From an uncultured Collinsella sp. (GTDB taxonomy: Bacteria; Actinomycetota; Coriobacteriia; Coriobacteriales; Coriobacteriaceae), in contig CANNOC010000011.1 of the NCBI GenBank assembly GCA_947507155.1, positions 1-64,000 on the forward strand: a stretch of DNA of 64,000 bases, read 5' to 3'. The number at the start of each line of letters is the position of its first letter. Within the stretch, counting starts at the first letter, position 1. The notes beneath the pieces were generated by a model. It made no database searches, had not been told where the DNA came from, and saw nothing but the letters and a program-made list of their open reading frames with translations. Position numbers and translations under genes: made by a program. Positions 1 through 8,307 of the stretch are shown here, piece by piece.

Positions 1-54
1 AGCACGCGGCTGTTAACCGCGCTGTTGTAGGTTCGAGTCCTACCCGGGGAGCCA
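1..54 (+). tRNA. tRNA-Asn (GTT), 5' truncated by window edge
   Basis: The first 54 bases equal the 3' part of the complete tRNA-Asn at 88-162 (offset 108): anticodon arm with GTT at 12-14, T arm and a 3' end with encoded CCA. The 5' acceptor strand and most of the D arm lie outside the window. Two near-adjacent identical copies indicate a tandem tRNA-Asn cluster. Confidence 0.93.
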
Positions 55-87
55 GAATTTTCCAGCCCTTTCCGTTGGGCTTTAAAT

Positions 88-162
88 TCCTCGGTAGCTC
101 AATGGTAGAGCACGCGGCTGTTAACCGCGCTGTTGTAGGTTCGAGTCCTACCCGGGGAGCCA
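88..162 (+). tRNA. tRNA-Asn (GTT)
   Basis: Complete cloverleaf. The acceptor stem TCCTCGG (88-94) pairs with CCGGGGA near the 3' end (one G-U pair). The anticodon loop CTGTTAA has GTT at 120-122, a GTTCGAGTCC T loop follows, and CCA is encoded. It decodes AAC/AAT. A second, identical copy is cut by the window start, and a terminator follows directly. Confidence 0.96.
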
Positions 163-170
163 GGTTGTAA

Positions 171-198
171 AACCCGTCGCTTATGCGGCGGGTTTTTT
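171..198 (+). terminator. Rho-independent terminator of the tRNA-Asn cluster
   Basis: A 9-bp stem (ACCCGTCGC / GCGGCGGGT, one G-T pair) with a 4-nt loop is followed by six T residues. It closes the tRNA-Asn transcript before the asp23 promoter region. Confidence 0.85.
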
Positions 199-356
199 CT
201 TGCCGCGATAGACTGGCGCGAACGTTGCCATATCAACATTTCGTGTCGAGGATGTAATCCCGCGACCCACCACCTCAACATGGCGCGCTCGTTGTAGAAT
301 ATTGCAATGATTGCTCCCACGAGATGGTGCCGCGAGCACCAGATAAGGAGATTCTT

Positions 357-713
357 GTGTCTGAGACCATTAACGGCAGCCTGAGCGTCTCGAACGACGT
401 TATTGCCGATATTGCCGGTTATGCAGCGATGACGTGCTATGGCGTCGTCGGTATGGCCGAACAGCTCCAGGGCGCCGAGAGCGTGCGCCTGCTTGCCGGT
501 CAGCGCCTCCGCAAGGGCGTGCTTGTCTCCGCCGACGAGAACGGCCTTACGGTCGATCTTCACGTCGTGCTCGAGAACGGCGTCAACATGAAGTCCGTCT
601 GCCACAATCTTTCGAGCTCCGTTGCCTTCACCCTGCAGGAGATCGCCCAGATCGATCCCGCCAGCCTTAAGATCGGCATCCACATCGACGCGCTCAAGAG
701 CCGTCTGAACTAG
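357..713 (+). CDS. Asp23/Gls24 family envelope stress protein (first copy)
   Basis: This small 118-residue protein of the Asp23/Gls24 (DUF322) family is normally cytoplasmic and often linked to cell-envelope homeostasis. The GTG at 357 is preferred because AAGGAG lies 7-12 nt upstream, while an upstream in-frame ATG (324) has no ribosome site and adds non-homologous residues. The sequence shows the family pattern: an N-terminal strand, then an IADIAGYAAMTCYGVVGM helix with the 'A..c.GVvg' core, and a C-terminal VNIHIDAL-like strand. It lies 27 nt upstream of the FakA gene, the usual asp23-fakA (yloU-yloV) pair. A second Asp23 gene occurs at 46511. TAGAAT at 295-300 could be its -10, without a clear -35. 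Confidence 0.88.
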   Translation: MSETINGSLSVSNDVIADIAGYAAMTCYGVVGMAEQLQGAESVRLLAGQRLRKGVLVSADENGLTVDLHVVLENGVNMKSVCHNLSSSVAFTLQEIAQIDPASLKIGIHIDALKSRLN

Positions 714-740
714 CATCCGAAAACGGAGATTCAAATACCC

Positions 741-2402
741 ATGATTGCAAAGACCATTCGCACCTGTTTTCCGATCGCTGCGGCTGCCGTTTCCGACAAG
801 GCCGAGGAGATCAACAAGCTCAACGTCTTCCCCGTACCCGACGGTGACACCGGCACCAACATGTCGCTCACGCTCGCCTCGGTGACCAAGGAGCTTTCCG
901 CCCTTCCCGCCGATGCCGATATGGAAGCCATCGCTGGCGCCATCACCCACGGCTCCCTGATGGGTGCCCGCGGCAACTCCGGCGTCATCACCTCGCAGAT
1001 CCTGCGTGGCGTGGCCGAGGGTCTCGTCTCCGCCGATGAGCCCATCACGTCCGCCAACATCGCCTTCGCTTTCCGCCGCGCCGTCAAGGTCGCCTTCCAG
1101 GCCGTCCGCAAGCCCATCGAGGGCACGATTCTCACGGTCCTGCGCGATGTCTCGACCAAGGCCGACGAGTGCGAAAAGAAGAAGTTCTCGGCCGAGGACG
1201 CGCTCGACGCCATCGTCGTCGAGGCCTACCAGTCCGTCGCCCGCACGCCCGACCTGCTGCCCGTTCTGAAGGAGAACGGCGTGGTCGACTCCGGCGCCTT
1301 TGGCTTTGCCATCTTCCTGGAGAACTTTGTCGCCGCCGCGCTTGGCCGCAGCACCGTTGTCGAGGATTTCTCCGCCACGTTTGATTCCGCTGGCTCTGCC
1401 CGCGACGCGGCCCTCGGTCGCGTTGAGATTGAGGCCAACGACGATTGGGAGGGCTCGGAGTTCCGCTACTGCAACGAGTTCCTCTTTAAGGCCGACGCCC
1501 CGTTTGACGAGGACGAGTGCCTTAAGTTCCTGGGCTCCATGGGCGACTGCGAGCTGCTCGTGGGTGCCTACCCCGACTACAAGATCCACGTGCACTCCAA
1601 CACCCCCAACCTGGTGCTCGAGCACATGCTGCAGCTCGGTCAGATCTACGAGGTCTTTATCCACAACATGGAGATGGAGGCTCACGACCGTACCGCCAAG
1701 ATTCACGAGGACCAGGAAAAGGCCGCCGAGCCCGCCAAGGCGCTGGGCTTTGTCGCCGTTGCCGCCGGTTCGGGCGAGGCCGACATCCTCAAGTCCCTCG
1801 GCGTTGACGTGATCGTCTCGGGTGGCCAGACCATGAACCCCTCGACCGCCGACCTGCTGGGCGCGGTGGACCAGGTCAACGCGACCTCGGTCATCATCCT
1901 GCCCAATAACGGCAACATTCGCATGGCTGCCGAGGCCGCAGCTTCTGCCTGCACCGACAAGAAGGTCGCCGTCGTTCCCACCAAGACCGTCCCGCAGGCG
2001 TTCTCCGCGCTGTTCGCGGTCCTGCCCGATTCCGAGCTCGAGGACGCCGTTGCCGCCATGGTCGACGCCATCAGCGAGGTTCGCGATGGCGAGGTCACTC
2101 GTGCCGTGCGCGATTCCAGCGCCTCTGACGGCTCTCCGATTCACTCCGGTGATGTCATGGGTATCATTGCCGGCTCCATCGACGTGGTCGGCTCCGATGT
2201 GAAACAGGTCACGCTCGACTGCATCAACCGCATGCAGGAGGAAGAGGAGGGCGACGCGCTGACGATTCTGGCCGGCGAGGAGCTGTCCGATGAGGCCTTC
2301 CAGGAGATCGTCGACGCCATCGAGGAGGCTCAGCCCGACCTGGAGATTGACGCCCATCGTGGCGAGCAGCCGCTCTATCCCGTGATCTTCTCGATCGAGT
2401 AG
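741..2402 (+). CDS. fakA: DAK2/DegV-type fatty acid kinase subunit A (YloV/FakA)
   Basis: The 553-residue protein matches FakA, the ATP-binding kinase subunit that phosphorylates fatty acids held by a FakB (DegV) partner, feeding acyl-phosphate into PlsX/PlsY phospholipid synthesis. The N-terminal DAK2 domain shows PVPDGDTGTNMSLTL (about residues 31-45), which carries the aspartates that bind the Mg-nucleotide in this fold, and GSLMGARGNSGV (about 73-84). A middle domain and a C-terminal DegV-like domain follow. A GGAGAT ribosome site precedes the ATG. It sits between asp23 and recG as in many Gram-positive genomes. No FakB gene lies in the window. plsX is about 5 kb downstream, consistent with one pathway. 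Confidence 0.92.
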   Translation: MIAKTIRTCFPIAAAAVSDKAEEINKLNVFPVPDGDTGTNMSLTLASVTKELSALPADADMEAIAGAITHGSLMGARGNSGVITSQILRGVAEGLVSADEPITSANIAFAFRRAVKVAFQAVRKPIEGTILTVLRDVSTKADECEKKKFSAEDALDAIVVEAYQSVARTPDLLPVLKENGVVDSGAFGFAIFLENFVAAALGRSTVVEDFSATFDSAGSARDAALGRVEIEANDDWEGSEFRYCNEFLFKADAPFDEDECLKFLGSMGDCELLVGAYPDYKIHVHSNTPNLVLEHMLQLGQIYEVFIHNMEMEAHDRTAKIHEDQEKAAEPAKALGFVAVAAGSGEADILKSLGVDVIVSGGQTMNPSTADLLGAVDQVNATSVIILPNNGNIRMAAEAAASACTDKKVAVVPTKTVPQAFSALFAVLPDSELEDAVAAMVDAISEVRDGEVTRAVRDSSASDGSPIHSGDVMGIIAGSIDVVGSDVKQVTLDCINRMQEEEEGDALTILAGEELSDEAFQEIVDAIEEAQPDLEIDAHRGEQPLYPVIFSIE

Positions 2403-2412
2403 GCATCTACCC

Positions 2413-4590
2413 ATGTCCGAGCCGTGCTCCGTGCCGCGCGTCTCGGAGCGCTTTGCCCAGAGCAATGCGCTCGACGAGGATATCGCGCGACTCAAATATG
2501 TTTCGGGTAAACGTGAGGAGGCCCTTCGCCGTCTGGGAATTCGGACGGTGGGGGACCTCCTCCTCCATATCCCTCACCGATATCTCGACTTTACGCGCTC
2601 CTGGTCCATCGAGATGGCGCCCATCGGTACCGTGTGCACGATTGTCGCCACGGTCGATCGTATCGTTCAAAAGCAGCCCCGTCCGCGTATGCAGGTGACC
2701 GAGGTCTCGCTGGTGGACGATACAGGCGTGCTGCAAGTCGCCTTTTTCCGTCAGCCCTGGATTGCCCAGCAGTTTAAGCAGGGCGACCGCCTGGCCGTGA
2801 TGGGTAAGGTCGAGTTTGCCTACGGCTTTAAACAGATGGCCTCGCCGCATTTCGAAAAGCTCGAGGGCGGGCGTGCCGCGGGCACCATTCTGCCGGTCCA
2901 TTACGTGAGCGATGGCGTGAGCCAGGCGTGGATGCGCCGCATCGTTAGCGGCGCGCTCGAGGTCGTCGGCAATCCCTTCGACCCGATTCCCGCACGCTTG
3001 CGCGTCAAGCGCCGCCTGATGAGCAATGCCCGCGCGCTGCGCTCAATTCACTTTCCCTCGAGCATGGCCGAGCGCGATATCGCGCGCGCACGGCTTGCCT
3101 ACGAGGAGTGCCTCTACCTTCAGCTGGCGCTGCGCCTGCGCAACGACGGCGGCTTGGTCGAAGTCTCTCCCTACGCCCACGCCGCTGGTGAGCACCTGGC
3201 GGCGCTCAGGGAAGCCCTGCCGTTTTCGCTGAGCGACGAGCAGGAGGCCGCGTTCCAAGACATTCTGCACGATATGCGCGATGGCGGGCGCGTGATGAAC
3301 CGCCTGCTACTGGGCGACGTCGGTACCGGCAAGACGGCCGTCGCCGCCTGCGCGCTGGCTGTCGCGGCCGATTCGGGCACTCAGTCCTGCGTTATGGCGC
3401 CTACGGGCGTGCTGGCGCGCCAATATGCCGATAAGACCGGCCCCTTGCTCTCCCAGGCTGGCATGTCTTGGGCGCTCCTGACGGGTGCCACGCCGGCGGC
3501 CGAGCGCGAGCAGATCCATGCGCAGCTGGAATCGGGCGAGCTCGACGTCCTCTTTGGAACCCACGCGGTCCTTTCGGACAACGTGGCGTTTAAGCATCTG
3601 TCGCTTGTCGTCATCGACGAGCAGCACCGCTTTGGTGTGGGCCAGCGCAATGCCCTGCGTGCCAAGGGCCCGGGTGCCGACCTTCTCGTTATGACGGCCA
3701 CGCCGATCCCGCGCACGTTGGCGCTCTCGGTCTACGGCGACCTGGACACGAGCATCATCCGCCATCGACCTGTTCCGGGGGCGGGCGTTACGACGCGCGT
3801 GCTCACCGAGTCGAGCCGCGATTTGGCCTACGGTGCCATCCGCGAGGCGTATGAAAAGGGCCAGCAGGCTTATGTGATCTGCCCGCTTGTGGAGCCGAGT
3901 GACTCGGCCGATGAGCTGGAAGACGTACCCGGTATTGCCCGCGACGACGAGGGCCGCGTGACCGTGCCTGTACCGCTCCACGATACGGCAACCGAGCTCG
4001 AGCGCCTGCGCCTGGCGTTGCCGGGACTTATCATCGAGCGCCTTCACGGCCGCATGCCGGCGGGGGAGAAGGACCATGTGATCGATGCCTTCAAGCGCGG
4101 AGAGATCGACGTGCTCGTATCGACCACGGTGGTCGAGGTGGGTGTCGACGTGCCCAACGCCACCGTCATGGTCATCGAGAACGGTGAGCGCTTTGGCTTG
4201 GCGGCCCTGCACCAGCTGCGCGGCCGTGTGGGCCGCGGCAGCGTGTCGGGCACCTGCCTGGTCATGACGCACTCCAAGGGCAATGGCGGCGCCTCGGCGG
4301 CACAAGACCGCCTCCAGTCGCTCGAAAAGACTTCTGACGGCTTTGCGCTCGCCCAGATGGACCTGCGTCTGCGCCATGAGGGCGAAATCCTGGGCTACCG
4401 TCAGCATGGCGGCGTGACCCTGCGCTTTGTGGACCTGGACGCCGACGAGGATCTTATCGAATGGGCCCATTTGGACGCGGTCGAGCTCTTGCGGTATGCT
4501 TGCAACCTTGACTCCGTGGCGACGCGCCCCTTGCGCGATGCGGTCGCCACGCGCTATCGACATATCTTTAAGGAGGTCAGCGGAGGATGA
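2413..4590 (+). CDS. recG: ATP-dependent DNA helicase RecG
   Basis: RecG, 725 residues. It is a superfamily 2 helicase that reverses stalled replication forks and branch-migrates Holliday junctions. The N-terminal wedge/OB domain is at about 60-160. Walker A is GDVGTGKT at 301-308. The motif II box is DEQH (about 399-402), followed by FGVGQRNALR, and motif III is MTATPIPRTL. The C-terminal helicase lobe carries STTVVEVGVDVPNA and the arginine-rich QLRGRVGRG. It starts 10 nt after fakA, and its stop overlaps the rsmD start (ATGA), so the genes are probably translationally coupled. Length is normal. Confidence 0.97.
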   Translation: MSEPCSVPRVSERFAQSNALDEDIARLKYVSGKREEALRRLGIRTVGDLLLHIPHRYLDFTRSWSIEMAPIGTVCTIVATVDRIVQKQPRPRMQVTEVSLVDDTGVLQVAFFRQPWIAQQFKQGDRLAVMGKVEFAYGFKQMASPHFEKLEGGRAAGTILPVHYVSDGVSQAWMRRIVSGALEVVGNPFDPIPARLRVKRRLMSNARALRSIHFPSSMAERDIARARLAYEECLYLQLALRLRNDGGLVEVSPYAHAAGEHLAALREALPFSLSDEQEAAFQDILHDMRDGGRVMNRLLLGDVGTGKTAVAACALAVAADSGTQSCVMAPTGVLARQYADKTGPLLSQAGMSWALLTGATPAAEREQIHAQLESGELDVLFGTHAVLSDNVAFKHLSLVVIDEQHRFGVGQRNALRAKGPGADLLVMTATPIPRTLALSVYGDLDTSIIRHRPVPGAGVTTRVLTESSRDLAYGAIREAYEKGQQAYVICPLVEPSDSADELEDVPGIARDDEGRVTVPVPLHDTATELERLRLALPGLIIERLHGRMPAGEKDHVIDAFKRGEIDVLVSTTVVEVGVDVPNATVMVIENGERFGLAALHQLRGRVGRGSVSGTCLVMTHSKGNGGASAAQDRLQSLEKTSDGFALAQMDLRLRHEGEILGYRQHGGVTLRFVDLDADEDLIEWAHLDAVELLRYACNLDSVATRPLRDAVATRYRHIFKEVSGG

Positions 4591-5231
4591 GAATCATCGG
4601 TGGTGAATGGCGCGGCCGCAAGATCGAAGAGCCGCGCGGGCGCGATGTCACCCGTCCCACGACCGATCGCGTGCGCGAGGCATGCGCTTCCATGGTCATG
4701 TCGGCGTTCGACTTCGATTTGGACGAGGTCCGCGTGCTGGATGCCTTTGGCGGCTCTGGCGCCCTGGGAATCGAGATGCTCTCGCGTGGCGCCCGCTCGC
4801 TCACCACGTTCGAGATCGATCGCAATGCCGCCCGTCTGATCACCAAGAATATCGAGTCACTGTGCCGCGACCGCTCGCGCTGGCGTGTCGTTACCGGCGA
4901 TGTGCTGTCGAGTGCCTCGCGCGGCCGTGTGCCCGGCGGCCCCTTCGATCTGGTCCTGCTCGATCCGCCCTATGCGTATGGCGCCGAGCCGGTCGAGGAG
5001 CTGCTGCAGAATCTTTCCCAGCAGGGACTGTTGACGCCCGGGGCCTTTGCCCTGTTTGAGCATGCCGCAGCCGATGCGGGCGCTCATCCAGCTGGTTTTG
5101 AGACCGTGCGAGAGAAGCGCTACGGCATTACCTCGGTTGACTTGCTGCGCTGGGCGGCCGAGGACGAGAACGGACATGCTGACGAGAACGAAAATGACGA
5201 GGATGCGCTTTCGGAGGACACCCATGAATGA
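4587..5231 (+). CDS. rsmD: 16S rRNA (guanine(966)-N(2))-methyltransferase RsmD
   Basis: RsmD, 214 residues, a SAM-dependent enzyme that methylates G966 of 16S rRNA. It begins MRIIGGEWRGR, has the SAM-binding region with LDAFGGSGALGIEMLSRGA (motif I) and the catalytic DPPYAYG loop typical of N2-guanine methyltransferases. It overlaps recG by 4 nt and coaD by 8 nt. A C-terminal acidic tail (about 190-214, Glu/Asp/Asn-rich) goes beyond the usual ~185-residue family length and is probably unstructured. Confidence 0.95.
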   Translation: MRIIGGEWRGRKIEEPRGRDVTRPTTDRVREACASMVMSAFDFDLDEVRVLDAFGGSGALGIEMLSRGARSLTTFEIDRNAARLITKNIESLCRDRSRWRVVTGDVLSSASRGRVPGGPFDLVLLDPPYAYGAEPVEELLQNLSQQGLLTPGAFALFEHAAADAGAHPAGFETVREKRYGITSVDLLRWAAEDENGHADENENDEDALSEDTHE

Positions 5232-5721
5232 CACCATCAACCGCGTGATCGTCCCGGGCACCTTCGATCCCATCACCTTTGGCCACATAGACGTGATCCG
5301 CCGTGCCCGCCGCATCTTTCCCAGCGTGATTGTTGCCGTGGCCGAATCGCAGGGTAAAAACGGCGTGGGTACCACCTTTATGCTCGACGAACGCGTGGCG
5401 CTGGCCCGCGAGGCCCTCGGCGATTTGGACGGCATCGAGGTGCTGCCTTTCACCGGGCTGTTGGTCGACTTTGCACGTGAACAGGGGGCGGGTGCCGTCG
5501 TTAAGGGCCTGCGCGCCATGACCGACTTTGAGTATGAGCTGCAGCAGGCCGACCTCAACTACCGCCTGGATAGCGAGCTGGAGTCCATCTTTGTCATGAG
5601 TGCTCCGCAGTACGGCTACATCTCGAGCTCGGTGGTGCGCCAGATCGCGTCGCTTGGCAGCGACGTGTCGACGTTTGTGCCGCCCAACGTGGTCGAAGCG
5701 CTCAAACATCGCTTTTCGTGA
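5224..5721 (+). CDS. coaD: Phosphopantetheine adenylyltransferase (CoaD)
   Basis: CoaD, 165 residues, transfers AMP to 4'-phosphopantetheine to form dephospho-CoA in coenzyme A synthesis. The start chosen is the ATG at 5224, overlapping the rsmD stop (ATGAATGA). An upstream open frame in the same phase is a shadow of rsmD. Visible signatures: PGTFDPITFGH (the nucleotidyltransferase T/HxGH site), KGLRAMTDFEYELQ (substrate binding) and the C-terminal ISSSVVRQ motif. The rsmD-coaD pair is conserved across many bacteria. Confidence 0.97.
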   Translation: MNDTINRVIVPGTFDPITFGHIDVIRRARRIFPSVIVAVAESQGKNGVGTTFMLDERVALAREALGDLDGIEVLPFTGLLVDFAREQGAGAVVKGLRAMTDFEYELQQADLNYRLDSELESIFVMSAPQYGYISSSVVRQIASLGSDVSTFVPPNVVEALKHRFS

Positions 5722-5726
5722 CGTTT

Positions 5727-5754
5727 TTTATTGCCTGGTGGCATGTGGTAAACT
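5727..5754 (+). promoter_or_regulatory. Putative promoter of the sepIVA-like operon
   Basis: TTTATT (5727-5732), a 16-nt spacer, then an extended -10 TGGTAAACT with TAAACT at 5749-5754. The same extended -10 occurs in front of fruA (52242). It starts 5 nt after the coaD stop and sits 36 nt before the next start codon. Confidence 0.5.
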
Positions 5755-5789
5755 AACACGATGATATGTTACCTATGAAAGGAGACCGG

Positions 5790-6287
5790 ATGCCGGGCGA
5801 GAATTTTCCTGGCGACAGGATCGTGAGTCTTGTCGACGAGCTCGAGGGGCTCATCGAAGAGGCTAAGACGCCGTTCGGCAAGAACGCCCAGATGAAGGTT
5901 ATCGACGCCGACGTCTTCTTTAACATCCTCGATGAGATCCGCATGAGCTATCCCGAGGAGTGGCAGAAGTCCCGCCGTATCCTCAAAGAGCGCGAGGAGC
6001 TTATGGCCTCCGCCGCCGCTCAGGCCGATTCCATCATTGCCGATGCTCAACAGCAGGCGCTCACCATTGCCGGTGAGCAGGAGATCGTCCGCTTAGCCCA
6101 GCAGCAGGCCGACGACATCCGCGACCGTGCCCAGCAGTATGAGCGCGAGACGCGCTATGCCGCCGAGGATTACGCCGAGCAGGTCTTTACGCACCTCGAG
6201 GAGAACCTTAAGAGCCTGACCGGCACCGTCACCCGTTGCCGTCAGCAGCTCAATGAGGGTGCCGCCCAGCAGAACGGTCAGTGGTAA
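5790..6287 (+). CDS. SepIVA-like DivIVA-family coiled-coil septation protein
   Basis: This 165-residue soluble protein is almost entirely helical. Residues 10-65 hold a DELEGLIEEAK...LDEIRMSYPEEW region, followed by an Ala/Gln-rich heptad region (about 70-150) with repeated ADSIIADAQQQA-type blocks. The pattern (short DivIVA-type head, conserved 'LD.IR..P.E' segment, 'R..L...A...AdSi...A' coiled coil) matches mycobacterial SepIVA (Rv2927c), an essential divisome-associated protein. The position, directly upstream of DUF177-rpmF/rnc-smc-ftsY, is also that of sepIVA. The start at 5790 follows AAAGGAG. Automated annotation might call it 'ATP synthase subunit b-like' because of the coiled coil; there is no membrane anchor. 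The function is inferred. Confidence 0.72.
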   Translation: MPGENFPGDRIVSLVDELEGLIEEAKTPFGKNAQMKVIDADVFFNILDEIRMSYPEEWQKSRRILKEREELMASAAAQADSIIADAQQQALTIAGEQEIVRLAQQQADDIRDRAQQYERETRYAAEDYAEQVFTHLEENLKSLTGTVTRCRQQLNEGAAQQNGQW

Positions 6288-6841
6288 TGGCTGAGTTCCC
6301 GAGCGTTACCGTCGATCTTTCCGAGCAGCTCGAGTTTCCTGGAGACTCATATCCGCTGACCGGCAAGGTCGATGTCGCCACCTACACGGTGGGCGAAAAG
6401 GAGTACCAGCTGCAGGACGGCATTTCCTACGACGTGGTCTTTACCAACGCCGGTACCGGTGTTCTGCTTTCGGGCATGGTCCGCGCTCACGCCACCGGCG
6501 AGTGCGATCGCTGCCTGGAGCCCGCTTCGTTTGATATCGCAGGCGAGATCGAGGAGTTCTACCTCTTTAACGAGCCCGAGGACCCCGAGGCCTACGAAGA
6601 CGGCTACGAGTTGCTGGGCGAGGATCGCATTGTCGATCTGGGCGAGCCCATCAACGACGCGGTCGTCATGGACACGCCGTTCGTTGTCCTGTGCAAGCCC
6701 GATTGCCGCGGCCTTTGCCCCACCTGCGGCATCAATCTCAACGTCGAGCAATGCGATTGCGCCGCCAAGGCGGAGGCCGAATGGGCCGCTGCCACGGAAA
6801 ATCCATTTGCAGCATTAAAGAATCTCAAGCTTGACGAGTAA
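6287..6841 (+). CDS. yceD: DUF177 (YceD) family protein
   Basis: 184-residue DUF177/YceD protein, a family almost always encoded just upstream of rpmF and associated with 23S rRNA accumulation. It carries the family cysteines: CDRC in the middle (about 72-75) and a C-terminal CKPDCRGLCPTCG...CDC cluster, a likely zinc site. The ATG at 6287 overlaps the upstream TAA (TAATG), so it is probably coupled to the SepIVA-like gene. Confidence 0.9.
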   Translation: MAEFPSVTVDLSEQLEFPGDSYPLTGKVDVATYTVGEKEYQLQDGISYDVVFTNAGTGVLLSGMVRAHATGECDRCLEPASFDIAGEIEEFYLFNEPEDPEAYEDGYELLGEDRIVDLGEPINDAVVMDTPFVVLCKPDCRGLCPTCGINLNVEQCDCAAKAEAEWAAATENPFAALKNLKLDE

Positions 6842-6846
6842 AACTG

Positions 6847-6855
6847 TGGTAGTAT
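6847..6855 (+). promoter_or_regulatory. Putative extended -10 promoter for rpmF
   Basis: TGGTAGTAT (TG at 6847-6848, TAGTAT at 6850-6855) is an extended -10. TTGACG at 6831-6836 is too close (13 nt) to be a normal -35. It would give rpmF a transcript independent of DUF177. Confidence 0.38.
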
Positions 6856-6905
6856 CGCTACTTGCGCGTAATCGCCACACTGGATAGTTCATAAGGAAGG
6901 TCACT

Positions 6906-7085
6906 ATGCCCGTACCTAAACAAAAGCAGGGTCGTATCCGCACCCATACCCGCCGTTCCGCCAACATGAAGATCTCGGCTGCGGCTCAGTCCACGTGCCC
7001 CCGTTGCGGCGCTGTTAAGCTCCCGCATCACGTGTGCCCCAGCTGCGGTTTCTACAAGGACCGCGAGGTTATCGTTACCGAGTAA
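6906..7085 (+). CDS. rpmF: 50S ribosomal protein L32
   Basis: 59-residue zinc-ribbon L32. It begins MPVPKQKQGR and has two CxxC knuckles, C31-PR-C34 and C44-PS-C47, so this is the zinc-binding (C+) form. AAGGAAGG precedes the ATG. It stands between DUF177 and plsX, the classical bacterial order. A hairpin separates it from plsX. Confidence 0.97.
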   Translation: MPVPKQKQGRIRTHTRRSANMKISAAAQSTCPRCGAVKLPHHVCPSCGFYKDREVIVTE

Positions 7086-7125
7086 CTGTATACTCTGGAT
7101 ACGATGCCGTTCCAACTGGAACCAC

Positions 7126-7157
7126 AATGGCCGGCTCAATGAGTCGGCCATTTTTGT
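7126..7157 (+). terminator. Terminator-like hairpin between rpmF and plsX
   Basis: AATGGCCG (7127-7134) pairs with CGGCCATT (7146-7153), followed by TTTG. It probably attenuates read-through from the L32 transcript into the lipid genes, since no second strong promoter is visible before plsX. Confidence 0.65.
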
Positions 7158-7173
7158 ATAAGGAGCATATGAA

Positions 7174-8193
7174 ATGAGTAACGTTCGCGTTTGTGTAGAC
7201 GTTGTGGGCGGAGACGAGAAGCCCCAGGTTGTCCTCGACGGTATTGAGGCTGCGCTTGCGGCAGATCCCGAGATTGAGGTCTTGGCCGTCGGTCCCGCCG
7301 AAATCGTCAATCCCTTTGCCGCGGCGCATGCCCGCGTGGAGGCCCTGGAGGCCCCCGACGTCATCAGCATGGAGGACGATCCCATCCGCGCCGTGATGAC
7401 TAAGCGCAAGTCCTCGATCGTGCTTGCATGCCGTGCCATTAAGAAGGGCAATGCGGACGCGTTTTTCTCGGCCGGCTCGACTGGTGCCATGACCGCTGCC
7501 GCCACGGCCTATGTTACGCCGTTTAGGTATTTGGCAGAAGGCAAGAAGCAGCCGGTCCGTCCGTGCCTGACCAACGCACTGCCCAATCGTGCCGGCGGCC
7601 TGACGGTGTTGTGCGATATGGGCGCCAACCCCGATGTCACGGTGGACGATATGGTGCGCTTCGCCCAGATGGGCGCGGCCTATGCCCGTGTGGTTTTGGG
7701 CATCGAGCATCCCCGCGTGGGCCTGCTTGCCAACGGCACCGAGGACGAGAAGGGCTCTAACTTTACCAAAGCGTGCTTCCCGGCCATGAAGGCCGCGGTT
7801 CCCGGCTTTGTGGGCAACTGCGAGGGTACCGATCTTACGTCGGGCAATTTTGACGTCGTGGTCGCCGACGGCATGTCGGGCAACATTGCGCTCAAGGCCA
7901 CCGAGGGCGCCGCCAAGTTTTTGCTGCAGGAGCTCAAGGGCGCCTTTATGTCCTCGCTCGGCACCAAGATCGCCGCGCTGCTCATCAAAAAGCAGATGCG
8001 CGAGATTAAGGCCAAGCTTTCGGGCGACGCCAAGGGCGGCGCGATTCTGCTGGGCCTGCGCGGTGTCGTGTTGATCGGCCACGGCGCCACGTCGGTCGAG
8101 GCCGTCAAGAACGGTACGCTTGCCGCGGCCCAGGCCGTACGTGCCGGGCTTGTCCAGGACGTTGCCAATTCCATGGACGGTATCGTTTTGTAA
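7174..8193 (+). CDS. plsX: Phosphate acyltransferase PlsX
   Basis: PlsX, 339 residues, interconverts acyl-ACP and acyl-phosphate at the membrane surface to start phosphatidic acid synthesis. The N-terminal motif reads VDVVGGDEKP, where most PlsX proteins have DAMGGD. Other family blocks are present: SAGSTGAMTAAA, NRAGGLTVLCDMGANPD, LLANGTEDEKG and DGMSGNIALKATEG. A GGAG site precedes the ATG. acpP and rnc follow, giving the standard plsX-acpP-rnc order (fabD/fabG are absent here). Confidence 0.96.
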   Translation: MSNVRVCVDVVGGDEKPQVVLDGIEAALAADPEIEVLAVGPAEIVNPFAAAHARVEALEAPDVISMEDDPIRAVMTKRKSSIVLACRAIKKGNADAFFSAGSTGAMTAAATAYVTPFRYLAEGKKQPVRPCLTNALPNRAGGLTVLCDMGANPDVTVDDMVRFAQMGAAYARVVLGIEHPRVGLLANGTEDEKGSNFTKACFPAMKAAVPGFVGNCEGTDLTSGNFDVVVADGMSGNIALKATEGAAKFLLQELKGAFMSSLGTKIAALLIKKQMREIKAKLSGDAKGGAILLGLRGVVLIGHGATSVEAVKNGTLAAAQAVRAGLVQDVANSMDGIVL

Positions 8194-8234
8194 GAGCCCC
8201 GTTACGTGGCTCAACCTGTACCGTGTGGGGTAGA

Positions 8235-8264
8235 ATCGGAGCCGTATTGCAACGCGGCTCCGAT
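8235..8264 (+). repeat. Perfect 10-bp inverted repeat between plsX and acpP
   Basis: ATCGGAGCCG (8235-8244) and CGGCTCCGAT (8255-8264) with a 10-nt loop. There is no T-run, so it is not a standard terminator. It may be a processing or stabilising hairpin that lets acpP mRNA accumulate, or an operator. TAGAAT at 8231-8236 overlaps its left edge but has no -35. Confidence 0.6.
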
Positions 8265-8307
8265 TGCCGTGTTGTGTTGTGTTCCATGACATACGAGAGG
8301 AAGCGCT

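Noticed and set aside
99..2495. Very long minus-strand open frame antisense to asp23 and fakA, and similar frames opposite smc, alaS, ileS and ptsI
   Set aside because: They are mirror effects of GC-rich codon use; their residues are rich in Ala, Gly, Arg, His and Asp without any domain, while the opposing + strand gives recognised families.
6831..6855. TTGACG plus TAGTAT as a full sigma-70 promoter for rpmF
   Set aside because: The spacer is 13 nt, too short; only the extended -10 was kept, at low confidence.
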